This document shows, in pieces, positions 1 through 10,690 of a stretch of 63,281 bases of DNA (positions are counted from its first letter, which is position 1; each line of letters opens with the position of its first letter). Source of the DNA: Flammula alnicola. Lineage: Eukaryota; Basidiomycota; Agaricomycetes; Agaricales; Strophariaceae. Where the stretch lies: positions 1 through 63,281 of the forward strand of contig JADNRV010000277.1 of NCBI GenBank assembly GCA_015499995.1. The letters are read 5' to 3'. Position numbers and translations under genes: made by a program. The notes under the pieces were generated by a model, which worked only from the letters and a program-made list of their open reading frames with translations, did not search any database and was not told the DNA's origin.

Positions 1-540
1 TTTTGACGCCGTCTTTCGCGTTATCTGGCATACTGCCCGATCCACCGACATACGACAAGATGACTCCCGAGGAGATCAACGCGTTTTTGGCGGAAATGGA
101 GCCTGATATACGTGCCGCCGACCGCGACATGCTGGAAATTGATGCGCTGGAAAAGAAGGGCGTTACTGGAGCGGGAAAACTTGCAGGTACGTCATGCTAT
201 TTCCGCCTATGCTGTGCTATCTGACAGATGAGCGCCCCTCTGTAGATTATGAGAAGCTGGAACCCCGTTTACAAGCACTACTCAAAGCGCATGAAGAAGA
301 TGCACAGCTTGCTGGCTCTCTTGAGATCCGGATATCTTCTTTAGTTGACCGGCACGCCACATATGTGCGTTATTCCTCATTTTCTTCCTTTTCCCGAGGA
401 CCGACTGACATAATGGATACCAGGTTGACACACTATCGGAGCTCTTTGTGGCTTGGGATGACACCCTCACGGAGGCGGAGGACAAACTGGCTCGTATGGA
501 ACGAGAGAGAGCAGAACGTCTTCGTTTGGGTTTCGAGTGA
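1..540 (+). CDS. Small acidic coiled-coil protein, 3' part only
   Basis: The reading frame is already open at the left edge, so the start codon lies outside the window. Three exons join in frame: up to 186, 246-364 and 424-540, ending in TGA. Both introns are about 60 bp with GT/AG borders. The visible product is rich in Glu, Asp, Arg and Leu (segments such as EEINAFLAEMEP and RMERERAERLR) and looks helical, probably coiled coil. No catalytic motif is visible and I do not recognise the family. A structural or complex-subunit role is possible but unsupported. Confidence in coding status is good because the frame is kept across both introns. Confidence 0.7.
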
Positions 541-1900
541 TTTCTTTCTTTCCTTGTCTTTCTACGTTCATTTTAGATAATGCCACTTATTTTATTTTCG
601 TGAAATACCTTCCTATTGTTGTTGGGCCTCGGCATCCGAAAAGAGCAAGAACCGCCTCACTTCAAGGAGGCTCTATAGGTGCGATAGCCTGAGCTGTGGC
701 AGTGTTCCAAAAATGCTAACACTGCACTAGTGTGGTAGCCGAGTCAAGCTTTCCTAGCTGACAGATCCTCATCGTAGCACGCGTCATCGTAGCACGCGCT
801 GCACTTTCTAATGAACCTTCTGCGGCCATAACAGAACTAAGAGGGGACGCTGTTGGTCTCATGTTAGCCCCGACTGTCATGCAATTACTTCGCACACCCG
901 TCGCCGAATTTCCAGGAAGACAAGTACTATCCGAATCCAGGAGTTTGAAAAATATCAGGAGTTTGAAATCATCGTTTTCCTCTCGCATTTTTGAAGCTAC
1001 CTTCACAAGGTCTTACATACATATCTACCTATATACTATCCCACCACGAATATCCATAAAAATTTGAGGTTCGGTGTTGTTGAGTCGCATAATTGAGGAT
1101 ATGTGATTTTGAATACATCAAATTGGCCAATGTATACAAATGTTGGCTCAGATCCAGCCCGATCCAGCCCACCATTTCCCTTGGGGTTTTGGGAAAAAAC
1201 ATTCTACTGGCTGATGCGATATGATATCCAAAATCCCACATTTCATAGTGGGCTCGTTCTTACAAGAATGGAGAAGCAGTGGTTTTTGCGATTTGAAGAG
1301 TGACACGCGGTGACATTGTGCATGGGAATCAGAGCACGCCGTGTTGAAAACCAGCAGACATTTGATGTGACAAGGTCGTGACACCATTTCAATCTCCTGA
1401 TATCTTCGACTTTTGAGCACCGGGAAGGCTCCGCTTTCATCTGTAGCCAACTTTTTAAGAAAAAGACTATCTAGTCGAATAGAAGACAAAAAGCCGCATA
1501 TTCTGGCCAAGGTTTAAAGGGCGGAGGGCAAGTGGTTGTGGAGGAATACACTTTCTTCGAAAAAGTTTTCAAACTCCTGGATTCGGATAGTATGGGACTT
1601 TCTAGTGGCGCCAGATCTTGGAGCGATTTGTTTCTTACTGGGAAGTTTGTAACCGCACAAGCTGTGTCAAATTTAAAGTGTATGGGATATATTGGATGTT
1701 TTATTATACATTGCTTGTTGTAAAGTAGCATAACATGCGGATTCTAAAATGTACGAGTGCGCTGTAATTAGGCAGCAACTTTCAGCATTGCGTTAGAATC
1801 CGTCTCCGACAGCGAAAGGTATCCACTGGCGCAGATGGCGAGTTGGGTCGAGGGGCAGCAAAAGCCCGGAGGAAGGAACATTGTTATAAGGACTGGGCCT
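541..1900. other. Gene-free gap with short inverted repeat
   Basis: No convincing gene is seen. The short open frames here overlap on both strands and lack splice or family support. The only structure found is a 26-bp perfect inverted repeat with arms at 925-950 and 1567-1592. It makes both strands appear to encode the same peptide (KLLDSDS). This looks like debris of a repeated sequence rather than a gene. Confidence 0.6.
925..1592. repeat. 26-bp perfect inverted repeat, arms 642 bp apart
   Basis: The left arm is 925-950 (TACTATCCGAATCCAGG and onward) and the right arm is 1567-1592, its exact reverse complement. Flanking bases do not continue the match, and I see no target duplication. It could be two opposed fragments of one dispersed repeat. 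Confidence 0.75.
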
Positions 1901-4031
1901 TTATGTCGTTATCGGATGGACCTCTTCCTTGACAACTTCAGGCTCCTTGGAGACTTCTGCCTCTTTGGCCACTTCTGGATCCTTGGGGTCTTCAGCTTTA
2001 GGAGCGGCCGCAATAGCTTTAGACTTCTTGGTGATCTCTGCGCGTTCCTTCTCCACCCAAGCTGGAGCCTCCTTGACAGCATCGTATGGCCGGACCTTGT
2101 ATGCCATCAAGTACCCTTGAAGAGCAGCCATGGAGAACTCTCGCTCAGGGATCGCCGCAGAGAACTGGGCAGCGAGAGAAGCGACTTTGTGGCGGGATAG
2201 CTTAGGCGCACGGGCACGGTGGGAGGAACCGTTAAAGTTGACAGGCTCGGAAACAGCTGTGATAGAGCCGACATCAGAGGCAGAAGAAGAAACCTCCTCT
2301 TTCTCGTCGGTAGAGGAGTACCCAGAGTCGTCGACCTTCTTCTCTGTGTCCTTGTCGGCTGCATCGAGCTCAGAATCTGGGAGGTAGAAGCAGCGGTAGA
2401 GTTCCTGGGCCTGGTACTTGCTGGCGAGCTTGAATTCGATGTGGATATCCATGCGTCCTGGGCGGCAGAGAGCGGGGTCGAGAGAGGAGTACTTATTGGT
2501 GGTGGCGAAGAGGATACGACCTTCCTGTGCACCAACACCGTCAAGGGCGTTGAGAAGACCGCTAAGAGTGATCCGACTGGTAGACGGAGCAGGGGGTTGA
2601 TTGCTCCGACCCTCCTTCTTGGGCTTGCCAGGTTTCTCCTCCTCTTCGTTGTCGGGCTCACGGTTCAGAGTCTGGCTGAATGCAGCATCGATGTCCTCCA
2701 TGAGAGCAATGCACTTCTCTGCAGATTTTATTAGAATAGGTTTCTTTAAAGGGCACACAACACCTATCACTTACCAGGTAGTTCAGAGATGAGTTCGCCG
2801 AGTGAAGTGTCGTCCAAACCCATGCGAGAAAGAGAAATAACATACACATCGAGGCCAAGTTCGCCAGCCAGGCTGTGAATGATGCTCGTCTTTCCAGAAC
2901 CAGGTGCGCCGTACTGTAAAGTAGTAAAGAAATTAGCGATCTGAGAGCATCAATTCCAAGAGATATCGTACCAGAAGATAACCGCGACGGAAGGGAATAC
3001 CGCGAGCCGAATACCAACTCTTACTCTCCAAGAAGTCACGAGCGTCATCGATAAGCAAATCCTTGATGCCTGGGTCCAAGACAATGGAGGTAAGAGGCCG
3101 CTTGGGACGAGAAGCGATGTGACGCCAGTTGTTGGATATGTCAGAAACATAGACAGAGATCATATGCTCTTGCGCCTGCTGGTAGGTTTTCTTGGCTTGG
3201 ATCAAGAGGTCGTTGAGGATAAGATGATCTCTGGACAAGATGCTAAACAAATCATGAGTAAATTTTACTGAAAGTGTAAGAATAAGAAAGGAAAGACGAA
3301 CCAAATCTCGAGGATATCTTCGCGACGACCATAGTAACCCTCCCTGGTGCTTCGGGAAACTCGAACCCAGTGTCTCTTGTACCAGAAAGAGTGAACAGAG
3401 GCGACTGATGGTATATATGCGAGCTGGCGGTTGTTGTTCACGAATGAGCTCGAGTTCTCCTCTTCCCCTTCGATCATGACAGCGCTCGAGTTCAGACCAA
3501 ATGTACGGGTGCTAATTTGTACGTCGCGTGCTTGCTCTATAAATCACAATAATAATCAATAAATTAGAATAAATTAACAAGGCGAGTGGCTCACTCCAAG
3601 AAGGTTGACTGGAGAGCCAAACCATCATCCAGTCTGACAGAAAAGAGTAATCGGTTAGGTTCCTAATTGAAGACTTGAAGAAGCATGTAGTACACACCAT
3701 AACTTGAATCATCCTCATCGAAGCGCGCAGTGATGAAGAAAGAGCTGTAAATTTTGTAGTAGAAGTGGAGGCCCAGGCGCCTGCAGGTCTCCAAAACACT
3801 TCCGAGGACGACAAGTTTTAGCCAATTTCCCAGAGCAGAGAATGAGAGCAAAAGTGTGATCAGAGACGAGATGTCTGTAGGGAAGGCGAATGGTTCTGGG
3901 TTATTTTGGGAAAGCGTCGCGTTCGTTGCTGTGATGTTGGTGCATCCAGACATAGCAGGGGCGCTGGATTGGATTGGATTGCCGCTAAGGGCTGAAAAAA
4001 CCTGTTGGGCGAGAAGAAGAGGGGTGGCCAT
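1901..4031 (-). CDS. BCS1-like AAA ATPase
   Basis: Six exons give about 610 residues. The start is the ATG at 4031; an in-frame upstream TTG at 4079 is not a credible start. An N-terminal hydrophobic segment at about residues 55-79 is followed by the BCS1 N-domain signature (DWMMVWLSSQPSW). Next comes the AAA core, with Walker A GAPGSGKT at about residue 300, Walker B ALMEDIDAAF, and sensor and arginine-finger region ATTNKYSSLDPALCRPGRMD. Bcs1 translocates the folded Rieske protein across the mitochondrial inner membrane. Basidiomycetes carry many BCS1-like paralogues, and this one has a long Ser/Glu/Lys-rich linker and tail, so I call it BCS1-like rather than the orthologue. The Walker A position usually P is A here. 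Confidence 0.9.
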
Positions 4032-4589
4032 CTTATGGGCAGAGGGCGACGAAAATTGTGTGTAAAGGAAAATTTCCAAGACATTTGGCTTTATAGCCAG
4101 GGACCCATCCCTTGCACACAGCCCAGCGCACTACGCGGTTCCGAATGGTAGACACTTTCGATGTCCGACCGACGCATGGCTGACTCGTGCCCGGCTTCTG
4201 ACTCGATGTGTTCACTTTCGAATCAATTAAACAGGAGAGCTTTTGCTGGTCGAGGCGCCTTTCCAAATTTATCGCCGTCCACAAGGCTACGTTTTGAGGT
4301 AATTTGGAGTGGTATTCATAGCCTCGTTGTAATGATGAAGAAGGTTCCTGGGTATCATGGGAGATTTCGAAAATTCGACACAGCCGCTCACAGCCATCGT
4401 CCAAGTATCGCTGTAAGTATGTACATCTTTCGCATTTACCATATGGGAAATATTTCTAAATTCAGTAATTATGTTACAACTCCGCAGCAGCAACACATGT
4501 TCTCCGCTGTCAGAACGGTTCTATGTAACAGCCTTCCGAGTGACCACAAGATCTAAGCGCTCGAGGCCCCTTGGAATTCTACGTCCTAT

Positions 4590-5393
4590 TATCCCGCACC
4601 GCAGAAATCACGCGAAAGCAATCGCCACAGGTCCATGGTCTTATCACCTAAGCTCTTGTTGCCGCAGGCTCCGTTGTACGTCCATCCGCTGTGGGCTGAC
4701 TCTGCAGCTTCTGTCGATCTTCAGGCCAATGGCGCAGCATACCAAATTACAGTGCCAGGCTGATATGTCATCGTGTCGCGATTCGTGACAAATTTTCACA
4801 CCGCGGAAACCTTGGGAAATCTAGCACTCAGCCTAAAGCGGAAATCTTTTCTCGATCTACACCCACTTGGTCAATCCTCAAGTCTCTTTCTCAGCTTAGA
4901 AAATTCGCCCCAACACCATGAATAGGCCAATCCTGGATGTAATTGACCTCGTCACCGTCAAGCGCTCATAGTCGCAGGGCACTTTGTTCTGAGTGCGGAT
5001 AAATCTGACCGTGTGCACACGTGCCTTAGGCTCCTCCAAAAATGCTTCCGATGATTGACAATCCCAAAAGAAGTTACTGGTCCGCGCCTTTGCCTATGGG
5101 TTCGTCTTAATCAGACGTGTCAGCTGCTTCGCATCGGCCTCAAATACGGCGATACGTTAAACACGTTGGAGAACACAAAAATGAGCTACATACGAATGAA
5201 TAACTAATGCCAATGGAGCATATGCATATGATCATGTCACGCATTCGGGCTTCGCACTCCTTGCCCAATCAAGATGATAGGGATAACATTGTTCTCATGT
5301 ATGTATCGCGAAGACATATAACGTTGGATACCAAGCTGATGACGTTTTCTTGAAGTCCGCCTCTTATCGGAACCATCATTACACTTACTCGTG
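4590..5393 (+). promoter_or_regulatory. Upstream region of P450 copy 1, split homologue of copy 2 promoter
   Basis: Blocks here align by eye with the region before P450 copy 2. Examples are GCAATCGCCACAG against GCAATTACCACAG, the stretch around CCTGGATGTAATTGACCTC, and CTCTTATCGGAACCATCATTACA just before the start codon. The duplication therefore included the promoter. In copy 1 a stretch of about 340 bp (roughly 5012-5355) separates two blocks that are nearly adjacent in copy 2, and the TATAAA found before copy 2 is absent. Between 4032 and 4590 I see nothing coding. Confidence 0.65.
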
Positions 5394-6423
5394 ATGTTTC
5401 TCTTTCTCGTTGAAGCTTTCGCCCTCTACACAGTGTCTTGGTTCCTCTGGAGAACATTCCGACGAGGTTTCTTCAAGCTACCACTGGATAACATTCCAGG
5501 CCCTCCTGCTAGGTCGTTCTGGAAAGGTGAGGAGTTATATGAGCCCTGCTCGTTTTCACTACATATTCTCTGACGAGTGACCAAGGTTCTTTCCCGGACA
5601 TTTTCAGCCTCAATGGATGGGCTTTCCACAAGGAAATAGCTGAGAAATGTACGCGATTGTTGTATTTTTTCTTTGTTTGAATCGATAAATATCTTTCCAA
5701 ATAGATGGCAGGGTTGTCAAAATCAAGGCGTTCCTTGGGGTATGTTCCTTTTACAGTACCTTGGCACCCAGAATAAATTTCTAAGTCGATTTAGGAAAAT
5801 CAGCTTTATGTCTTTGACCCGAAGGCATTGCACCATATACTCGTCAAGGTACCGCACTGCCAGATGAAACATCTCAAGTATCTTTCTAACTTGCTTTTCG
5901 AAATTCGTTGTAGGATCAAGATATTTTCGAGGAAACCTCGACATTCATTGCGTATGTCTGCGACAGGGAAAAAATTAATACTCATTCAATTGTCAATTTC
6001 GCAGAACAAATAAATTAATCTTCGGTGAAGGCCTTTTGGGAACACTCGGTATGTATCATTCTAAAGTCGCCGATACAGAGGTGGCTTACAATGCTCTTTA
6101 CAGGCGAGCAACACCGTAAGCAAAGAAAGATGCTGAACCCGGTGTTTTCTATCGCCCACATGCGTGAAATGAGTACATCAGACCCCAATATGCTTTTTTG
6201 CAATCCTAACAGGACGCATGGTAGTTCCGACATTCTACAACGTAACCTACAAGGCATGCCACTTGCCGATCCTACTTTTCCGAAGGTTGGCTGACGACAG
6301 TGCTAGCTGCGCGACACGATCGCCAACAGAGTCAAGGATGGTCCTCGAGAGGTCTGTGTCACTTCCTCCGATGTGCGTTTCCAGACACTTACCTCGAGAC
6401 GCTAGATCGAAATCCCAAAATAT

Positions 6424-6455
6424 GTTTCTACCCCCTGTAGTCTTTGATTAAACCC
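6424..6455 (+). repeat. Left terminal inverted repeat, perfect 32-bp core
   Basis: It begins GTTTCTACCCCCTGTAGTC and is the exact reverse complement of 8174-8205. Confidence 0.92.
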
Positions 6456-6459
6456 GGGT

Positions 6460-6870
6460 TTACTAAGTGCTGATCATCCAGACCAAAATGTACTGAGACA
6501 CCCCCCATTTTTTAATATCTAAAGTACTGATACAACATTTTTATAAGTCTGATCTACATGGTTTTATTGTACTGAGACACCCTGGATTTTAGTGACTCTG
6601 GATCCAACCCCCTTTATAAAAGTGCTGAATCAATATTTTATAAGTGCTGAATCAGCATTTTATAAGTGCTGAATCAACTATTCTGGATGTCCTGACCCAA
6701 CCCAGGAAATTCAATGTATTGAAAGTCCTGAGTCAACCTGGACTTTAATATATCAAACTACTGAGTCAACCTGAACTTTAGCCTAAAAAGTCTCAAGTCA
6801 ACCCAGACTTTGTATAATAAAAGTATTGAGTCAACCTGGATTTTTGGTGTATTAAAGTACTGATTCAACC
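6460..6870 (+). repeat. Left subterminal repeat array of the transposon
   Basis: About a dozen degenerate copies of a motif close to AGTACTGAGTCAACC occur every 20-40 bp, for example AAGTGCTGAATCA repeated three times around 6620-6678. The same motif appears inverted near the other end. Arrays of this kind commonly act as transposase binding sites. Confidence 0.8.
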
Positions 6871-7794
6871 CTGCATTTCTTCCTTATTATATTTGGAATA
6901 TAACCATTGATTCTCTTTGATCAATTGTAGATAAGCTACATCTTGGCCACATACCACCACTAGCCTTTGTTGACTCTGCTTATTCTACTTTACTATGCCA
7001 CGATTGCACCAAAGCAATCAGGTCTCCATTATGCTACTGTAAGCTTAGTCTGTAACTGAAGAGAAAGATGGTTCTTGTTGAAATGAATGAGTCACTATTG
7101 TTCACTTGGGTTTGAGCAGGTGTGATGAATCTTCGTACGGATTCCATTCTGGATTCTATATTTATCTTTCTAAATTTATCACTCATCTAAATCTTATTCC
7201 TAGTTAGGGAATAGTTTAAGGTGGCCACCAAATTTTTGAGGGTGGTGGACTGAAAAGGCAATTGAGAGAAATCAGCTTGTTGAATCTCATTTATTTGAGT
7301 GTAGTTTACGTCTACAATGGCTTATCTATCTATTCCGAGGTCGACAGGACTTTAGATAATTCGTCGGAATTTTTTGGGCACTTTGGCTGTCCGGTACTGT
7401 ACCTACTTGCGATAAAAGGAGGTTCCTAACTATATAACAGCTTGGACAAGGTCTGAAGCATGAATCTCAAATGAGTGAGAATAAAATAAGTTGAACATGT
7501 GCACATGCATGCACAGTGTAATCTGCCATTGAGAGAGTACAATGTTTTATTCACATATTGAAGTATAAACCAATTTATTAAATTGACTAGCGCGGACCTG
7601 TGAATCAGAGTACAAATGTGCCACAGCCAATCAAAACAGTTCTTTGTCTTGTGGAAAAGAGTCTGAGCTCTTTTATTATAAAAGATAGTACTGGTATCCT
7701 AATCTTACACTACATAGTCTATGACCCATGATCTAGGACTCTAATACATCTTTAAGTAGGCTTGTAATCAGAAGTTTAGATAGCTAGACAAGAA

Positions 7795-8170
7795 AGATTG
7801 AGTCAGTACTACAAAAAATAAAATATCAGGGTTGATTCAGTAGTCAGATATGGAAAAGAGGGATTGATTCAGAATATGTAATTCAGGGTTATATCAGGGG
7901 ATGCAATAAATAAAATACCAGGGTTGATTCAGTAGTCAGATATAGAAAGGAGGGGTTGATTCAGAACATGTAATTCAGGGTTATATCAGGAGATGCATCC
8001 TAGTTGAATCAGTAGTTCAGTATTGCTGGAATTGAACTTCAAAAAGCAGGGTTGATTCAGAACATCATATAACAGGGGTTAGTCTTGTAGTTTTATTAAA
8101 GTTGGATCAGTACTTAATATTTAGTTGTATCAGTACTTATATTTCGGGGGTTGATTCAGCAGTCATTAAA
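7795..8170 (-). repeat. Right subterminal repeat array of the transposon
   Basis: Copies of GGTTGATTCAGTAGTC and GGTTGATTCAGAACAT mirror the left array in opposite orientation. A longer internal repeat is also present: a unit of about 90 bp around 7820-7910 recurs at about 7915-8000. Confidence 0.8.
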
Positions 8171-8173
8171 GGG

Positions 8174-8205
8174 GGGTTTAATCAAAGACTACAGGGGGTA
8201 GAAAC
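8174..8205 (-). repeat. Right terminal inverted repeat, perfect 32-bp core
   Basis: Exact reverse complement of 6424-6455. With nine diverged outer bases it ends at 8214, next to the right copy of the target duplication. Confidence 0.92.
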
Positions 8206-10199
8206 CCATCTTGCATCGAAATCATGTCCTGGTTGACGCGAACCGCCATGGAATTGATAGGTCAAAGTGGGCTTGGATATTCGTTTGACCCGCTAACAGA
8301 AGACGGTGTGCCCCACCCATATAGTATAGCGGCCAAGACCCTGGTGTACGCCGTCTTTAAACCTTTCATGAAGAAGCCGCGCTGTTGCTCATAAAACTAC
8401 TTGCAGACCTACCATGTCCAGAATGCGGTTCGTTTCCACCTACTTCCTCGCAACATTATCGAAGATCGGCACTCCCAAGTTCCGGCGTTTTGTCGTAGAT
8501 ATTCTTCCATGGAAGAATCTCCATGAAGTTAGGGACATTGTGGATGTGCTCCACAACACTTCTGTCGAAATATTCGAGTCAAAGAAGAGGGCGTTGGCGG
8601 AAGGTGATGAAGCTCTTGCTCACCAAATCGGACAAGGGAAGGACATCATGAGCATTCTAAGTGCGCATCTATATTCGGGTTTAAATTTCGAGATTGACGT
8701 GTCTCTTTAGTGAGAGCAAACATGAACGCCTCAAAGGAAGATAGCTTGACCCGAGAAGAGCTGTTAGCCCAAATGTCGTAGGTGCCGTGCTTTATCGATT
8801 ATAATAATGGGCCTGAACGCACGTCGATGAAGAACATTAATCTTTGCTGCTATGGATACTACATCTAGTGCACTATCTCGCATAATTCATCTCCTTGCGA
8901 CACATCAAGATGTACAGGACAGGTTGCGAAAAGAAATCAAAGAGGCCCGGGAAGAAGATGCAGATCTTCCTTATGACAAATTGGTCTCCTTGCCATATCT
9001 CGATGCCATTTGTCGGGAAACTTTGAGACTGTGCGTTAACACTGTTATCTTCCTGCTGTTGAATAATAATCTAAAACGTCAGTCATCCGCCTCTGGAGAA
9101 CGTGCGTCACTTCGCCCAGTTTCTTCCATTTTCTGGAGCGATTCTCATATGTTCTAATTCAAAAAGCACTCGACGGGATGTCGTGCTTCCTCTTTCAACG
9201 CCTATCAAAGGGTTGGACGGCCAAGATGTGCATGAAATCCCTATTCCCAACAACACAGATATCTACGTCGGCATAATGGCGTCCAATCGCAACCCTGAAC
9301 TGTGGGGGCTGGACGCCGAGGAATGGAAACCAGAAAGGTGGCTCAGCCCTTTGCCAGAGACAGTGGCTGCTGCACATCTTCCCGGCATCTACTCGCATCT
9401 GCAAGTAGACTATCTGTGCTGAAGCTCCACCATCCTTCTGACTGTGCATTCATAACTCTAGCTTGACGTTCAGCGGAGGCGGCAGAGCGTGCATGTGAGT
9501 CGACTGATGAAACATATGTCCCCCATGGCAGACCTTAACTCTAACAACGCGTATCTCAGTGGATTCAAATTCTCACAGCTGGAGATGAGTAAGTCAAAAT
9601 TTCAGACTCCCTCGCAACCTTACGAACATATGCATGGAATTTTTCAGAAGCGGTGTTATTGCTGTTAATTGAATCCTTCCGATTCTCGCCCTCCAAGCAG
9701 GAGATATTTTGGCAAATGACATCAATTTCCACACCAGTCATCGTAGGTAGCCAGAGCAAGGTTCCTCAGCTTCCTATCATCGTCGAACGCGTGGATACGG
9801 CAGCGTAGCTAGAATTCAGGTCTTAACTGGGATAATCACAACGGATCCTCGAGTTCAAACTTGAAGGGAGCACGTTTATATCTCGCTTCCCTCATGTTTA
9901 ACTGGCATTCATTCCGAAGTTGTCATGCAGATATAATAGGCTAGAAATCTCCTCGGATTTGTATACAAGATTATATTTGAGTGTTACATGGGTAGCGAAT
10001 TCAGTCGAGTTTGACGGATGGATTGAAAGCATCGGGATCTGCAGTGGTGGTCACTCGGCCGTGTTGGCAGCAGTATAGTGGAATACTTTTCGAAAGTTGG
10101 ACACAGCCACTGGCACTCGCGATGAAATGAACCATGTTCTATGTTAACGTGTTACCCCCAAATTACCCCTGGCGACCACACAATCGCTCTCAAGGTACT

Positions 10200-10690
10200 C
10201 CAGGGAGATCGCCTTCGAAGTCTATGCACCGACCAACCAAAAAATACAAGAAAGCAATTACCACAGCTCCACAGGGCCCAGGCTGATCTCCCAAACTCCC
10301 TTTCGACTCTGCCAATGTTGCTGTAGAATCCAACTCGTACATCCGCGATTTCGCTGACTCTGTGCTAGTGCGAGCCTCTTGAAGTCTTCAAGGCAATGGC
10401 GATGGATAAAAATTACTGTGCCATATTTGGCTGCAGTTTTTGGACCTGACATCGTGACGTGCGTGTCCACACGGGGCTCAAGCACATTTGCTACTCACTT
10501 TTTCAACCTCTAACAACTCGCCCCAGCGCCATATGAGGATCAGTCTTGGATATAATTGACCTCCTCATATCAAACGGTCATAATCGCAGGGTACGCCATA
10601 TAAATTGCTCTAGTTCTAGATAAATCTGACTTTCTTCACAGGCGTCATTCTTTCTACCACCTCTTATCCGAACCATCATTACAGCTCCTC
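10200..10690 (+). promoter_or_regulatory. Promoter region of P450 copy 2
   Basis: A TATAAA lies at 10599-10604, about 87 bp before the ATG. Several blocks are shared with the region before copy 1 (see 4590-5393), marking the duplicated unit. Between the end of copy 1 (9808) and about 10200 nothing else is recognised. Confidence 0.6.

Larger units (their letters stand above)
6415..8214. mobile_element. Non-autonomous TIR DNA transposon, 1800 bp, 9-bp TSD
   Basis: The target duplication ATCGAAATC occurs at 6406-6414 and 8215-8223. The undisrupted site is present once in P450 copy 2 at 11697-11705. The terminal inverted repeats span 41 bp (6415-6455 and 8174-8214): the inner 32 bp are perfect and the outer nine bases are diverged. 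No long open frame lies inside, so it cannot encode a transposase. A 9-bp duplication is typical of Mutator-like elements, but the terminal sequence itself does not let me fix the superfamily. Confidence 0.9.
5394..9808 (+). pseudogene. Cytochrome P450, tandem copy 1, disrupted by transposon
   Basis: Exon by exon the copy matches its two neighbours. It has an N-terminal membrane anchor (MFLFLVEAFALYTVSWFLW), a proline hinge (IPGPPARSFWKG), an I-helix variant FAAMDTTSSA, the K-helix ETLRL, a PERW region and the haem loop FSGGGRACIG. The usual product would be an ER-anchored haem monooxygenase; the substrate cannot be read. A 1.8-kb mobile element (6415-8214) sits nine bases into one coding exon, so splicing would have to remove it exactly. 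A donor site near 9112 also appears lost (bases CG where the paralogues have GT or GC), and introns near 6252 and 9400 use GC donors. The promoter is altered. I call it a probable pseudogene. Without the insert its length (about 2.6 kb) equals copy 2. Confidence 0.8.

Noticed and set aside
3183..3900. Open frames opposite the BCS1, O-FucT, HEM13 and ADE17 exons
   Set aside because: They are antisense shadows of strongly supported genes and show no motifs of their own.
4032..4079. Upstream in-frame extension of the BCS1-like protein
   Set aside because: The extended frame has no ATG (its first codon is TTG), so the start at 4031 is kept.
6415..8214. Reading the 1.8-kb insert as a large intron of P450 copy 1
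   Set aside because: It carries target duplication and terminal inverted repeats, and the paralogous exon is continuous at that point. None of the AG sites I tested near its right end keeps the reading frame.
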